5,643 nt of DNA, from assembly GCA_003219335.1 (NCBI GenBank), contig QHOF01000180.1, forward strand, positions 1-5,643. The letters run 5' to 3'. The notes below the pieces were generated by a model that worked only from the letters and a program-made list of their open reading frames with translations, did not search any database and was not told where the DNA came from. The position numbers and the translations under genes are program-made. Source of the stretch: Verrucomicrobiota bacterium. GTDB lineage: Bacteria; Verrucomicrobiota; Verrucomicrobiia; Chthoniobacterales; UBA10450. Below are positions 4,484 through 5,643 of the stretch, piece after piece. How positions within the stretch are numbered: the first letter of the stretch is position 1; each line of letters starts with the position of its first letter.

Positions 4484-4496
4484 GTATATTAATACC
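4474..4496 (-). repeat. Right terminal inverted repeat
   Basis: This 23-bp end, on the plus strand GGTCAGTCAAG through TATTAATACC, is the inverted complement of 2531-2553 with one mismatch. It is followed directly by the right copy of the target duplication. Confidence 0.95.
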
Positions 4497-4504
4497 CTGG
4501 GAAG
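4497..4504. repeat. Right target-site duplication
   Basis: CTGGGAAG is identical to 2523-2530. The following CCGTCAT (4505-4511) completes the stem of the interrupted hairpin with ATGACGG at 2516-2522. Confidence 0.9.
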
Positions 4505-4524
4505 CCGTCATTCCTTGAAATGCG

Positions 4525-5643
4525 CTACCCAGGCAACTGCGGCGACGCGGGATCGGGCGCGTTCACTGGAACTTGGACCTCTGGGGCTGCTGTTGGCGCA
4601 GCGACTTTCCCTTTGCGCAGGACCCGCTCCAGACCCGCGCGCTGGGCTGCAAGATCAACCAACTCGGCCACTCGCGATTTTAATGCGCGCGCTCGCGTTG
4701 CAAGAAACACGAGAAAAAGCGCGTAGGGAACGATGAACCACAGATCGACATGAGAAATATTGATCTGCCGATACACCAACAGCGCCAACGCAATGAGGTT
4801 CAAAATCACAGTGGTAGTCACCAGCCGGTCCCGAAGCCTCACACGGGTTAAACATTTCCCGCTGCCGTGGTATTCGGTCACAGTTTGGTTTGAAGCGTAA
4901 TGCTCCACCAGAAATTGCCGTAGATTTGAATGTCCCACTCGTTCCATCCGCTGTCGGTCGAATAGCGCCAGCCTTCTTCGTCGAGTAACTGAAACATGGC
5001 GCCAAGCAAATAGTGGCGGTCCCTCCCCTGCTCGCTCCAAAAATTTCGGCGACTCAGGCTCCCTGCGAAGCGGGCGCGTTCCGGGAGATACTCATGCCGT
5101 CGAATCACGCTTGCTGGTGTGCGCTTGAAGCGCAGCCAGGTAAAGTAGCGCGAAAATCCGCGGACAAGCGGCTGCGCAAATGCCAGCAGCATTACCAGCA
5201 GGCGTGCGCCCACCGTGTCGAATTTCGGTTCGATTTGTGTTCGCACCATGTATGAAAGCGCCACGCAAAGAGTTCCGCCCAACATGAGGTAAGGGACGAT
5301 GCGCAGCGCCGGCAGAAAAATTCCCAGCCCAAAAAGAAAAATCGTCAGCGCGATCCACTCAATGCTGCTCAGATACGCGGCGACATCTGATTGCGGCGCC
5401 GGATAAATCGACTGAAAAAATCCTTCGCCGAAAATTCCGTGATAAATCACCGGACGATTAATGAACCAGCTGAAGCGCGGCGTCCCATAAATTTGGCCGC
5501 GCCATTTCGCGGTGCCAGTCGGACCGAAAAAAATCAAATGTTTGAAGCGGAGCAAAGATTCCGCTTCGCCATAGCCATCCTGTTGTTTCAAGAAAGCGCG
5601 AAGCGTAAACCGCCGATAATGCCAGACAATTGCAGTTGGACTA
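4525..5643 (-). pseudogene. Family-2 glycosyltransferase, 3' part, frameshifted and open at right edge
   Basis: From the right edge the minus strand reads SPTAIVWHYRRFTLRAFLKQ, then QDGYGEAESLLRFKH. The Q-Q-x-G-Y-G-E-A-E motif is typical of the end of the catalytic domain in processive membrane GT2 enzymes. Then come membrane segments (IEWIALTIFLFGLGIFLPAL, then a second at RIVPYLMLGGTLCVALSYMV, possibly a third near LLVMLLAFAQPLV) and a soluble stretch ending GNFWWSITLQTK. The frame then hits TGA at 4878-4880. The protein clearly continues in the -1 frame as TVTEYHGSGKCLTRVRLRDR, two more membrane segments (VILNLIALALLVY; LWFIVPYALFLVFLA) and a Pro/Ala-rich tail ending at 4525. One base lost from an A run (TTT at 4884-4886 on the plus strand) explains it. 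It could be a true mutation or a homopolymer sequencing error. The TTG at 5591 is internal, not a start. The acceptor and product are unknown, and it is convergent with purM. Confidence 0.75.

Larger units (their letters stand above)
2531..4496 (+). mobile_element. Complete IS1595-family element with two cargo genes, 1966 bp
   Basis: The element is bounded by 23-bp inverted repeats (2531-2553 and 4474-4496, one mismatch) and an exact 8-bp target duplication, CTGGGAAG. It encodes an ISXO2/IS1595-type transposase (2578-3543) followed in the same orientation by a membrane/coiled-coil protein (3573-4271) and a 53-residue charged protein (4268-4429). A simple IS1595 element of this transposase size would be about 1.0-1.1 kb, so roughly 0.9 kb is cargo. 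Some IS1595-family members are known to carry passenger genes. The near-perfect ends, exact duplication and intact frames suggest a recent insertion. It sits between the 3' ends of two convergent genes and breaks no coding sequence, only a hairpin. Confidence 0.95.

Noticed and set aside
4881..4890. Programmed -1 frameshift site
   Set aside because: No X-XXY-YYZ slippery heptamer or obvious following stem is present; a one-base loss in an A run is simpler.

Overview
The window looks like accessory-laden chromosome from a GC-rich, probably soil-dwelling bacterium. My best guess is the Verrucomicrobiota (Chthoniobacterales-like). That rests on recalled resemblance of the intergenic hairpin repeats and the glycosyltransferase tail, not on a search, and there is no rRNA or tRNA to settle it.

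Layout, left to right. (1) Bases 1-27 hold the first nine codons of a minus-strand gene with a strong Shine-Dalgarno, a possible promoter and a leader hairpin that covers the Shine-Dalgarno. (2) Bases 284-1430 are mostly debris and repeats. They contain the C-terminal remnant of an alpha/beta-hydrolase-like gene, an inverted repeat of a dispersed 'tcgacttcgctcga' family, a short possible purM 5'-end remnant, one doubtful small ORF, and a large nested inverted repeat (1093-1221). (3) Bases 1431-2453 are an intact purM, the purine-biosynthesis AIR synthetase. Its start codon lies inside a copy of the dispersed repeat. (4) Bases 2531-4496 are a complete 1966-bp IS1595-family element with 23-bp terminal inverted repeats (one mismatch) and an exact 8-bp target duplication (CTGGGAAG). 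(5) From 4525 to the right edge, on the minus strand, lies the 3' part of a membrane family-2 glycosyltransferase gene interrupted by an apparent 1-base frameshift.

The mobile element carries an ISXO2/IS1595-type transposase and two non-transposase genes in the same orientation. One is a 232-residue protein with one membrane segment, a coiled coil and a C-terminal soluble domain. The other is a 53-residue highly charged protein that starts in a 4-base ATGA overlap with it. This two-gene cargo of unknown function is the best candidate for an undescribed system here. Both ends of the element carry the same inward-facing TTGACT inside the inverted repeat, each with a -10-like hexamer after 16 bases. 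The left one would give a nearly leaderless transposase mRNA and the right one an antisense transcript over the cargo.

Removing the element and one target copy restores a perfect 9-bp-stem, 4-base-loop hairpin between the convergent purM and glycosyltransferase genes. On the minus strand that hairpin is followed by a T-rich tract, so it was probably the glycosyltransferase terminator. Its loop core, GGCTGGGAAGCC, recurs in another hairpin in this window. The element may therefore target a REP-like or terminator hairpin family at its loop.
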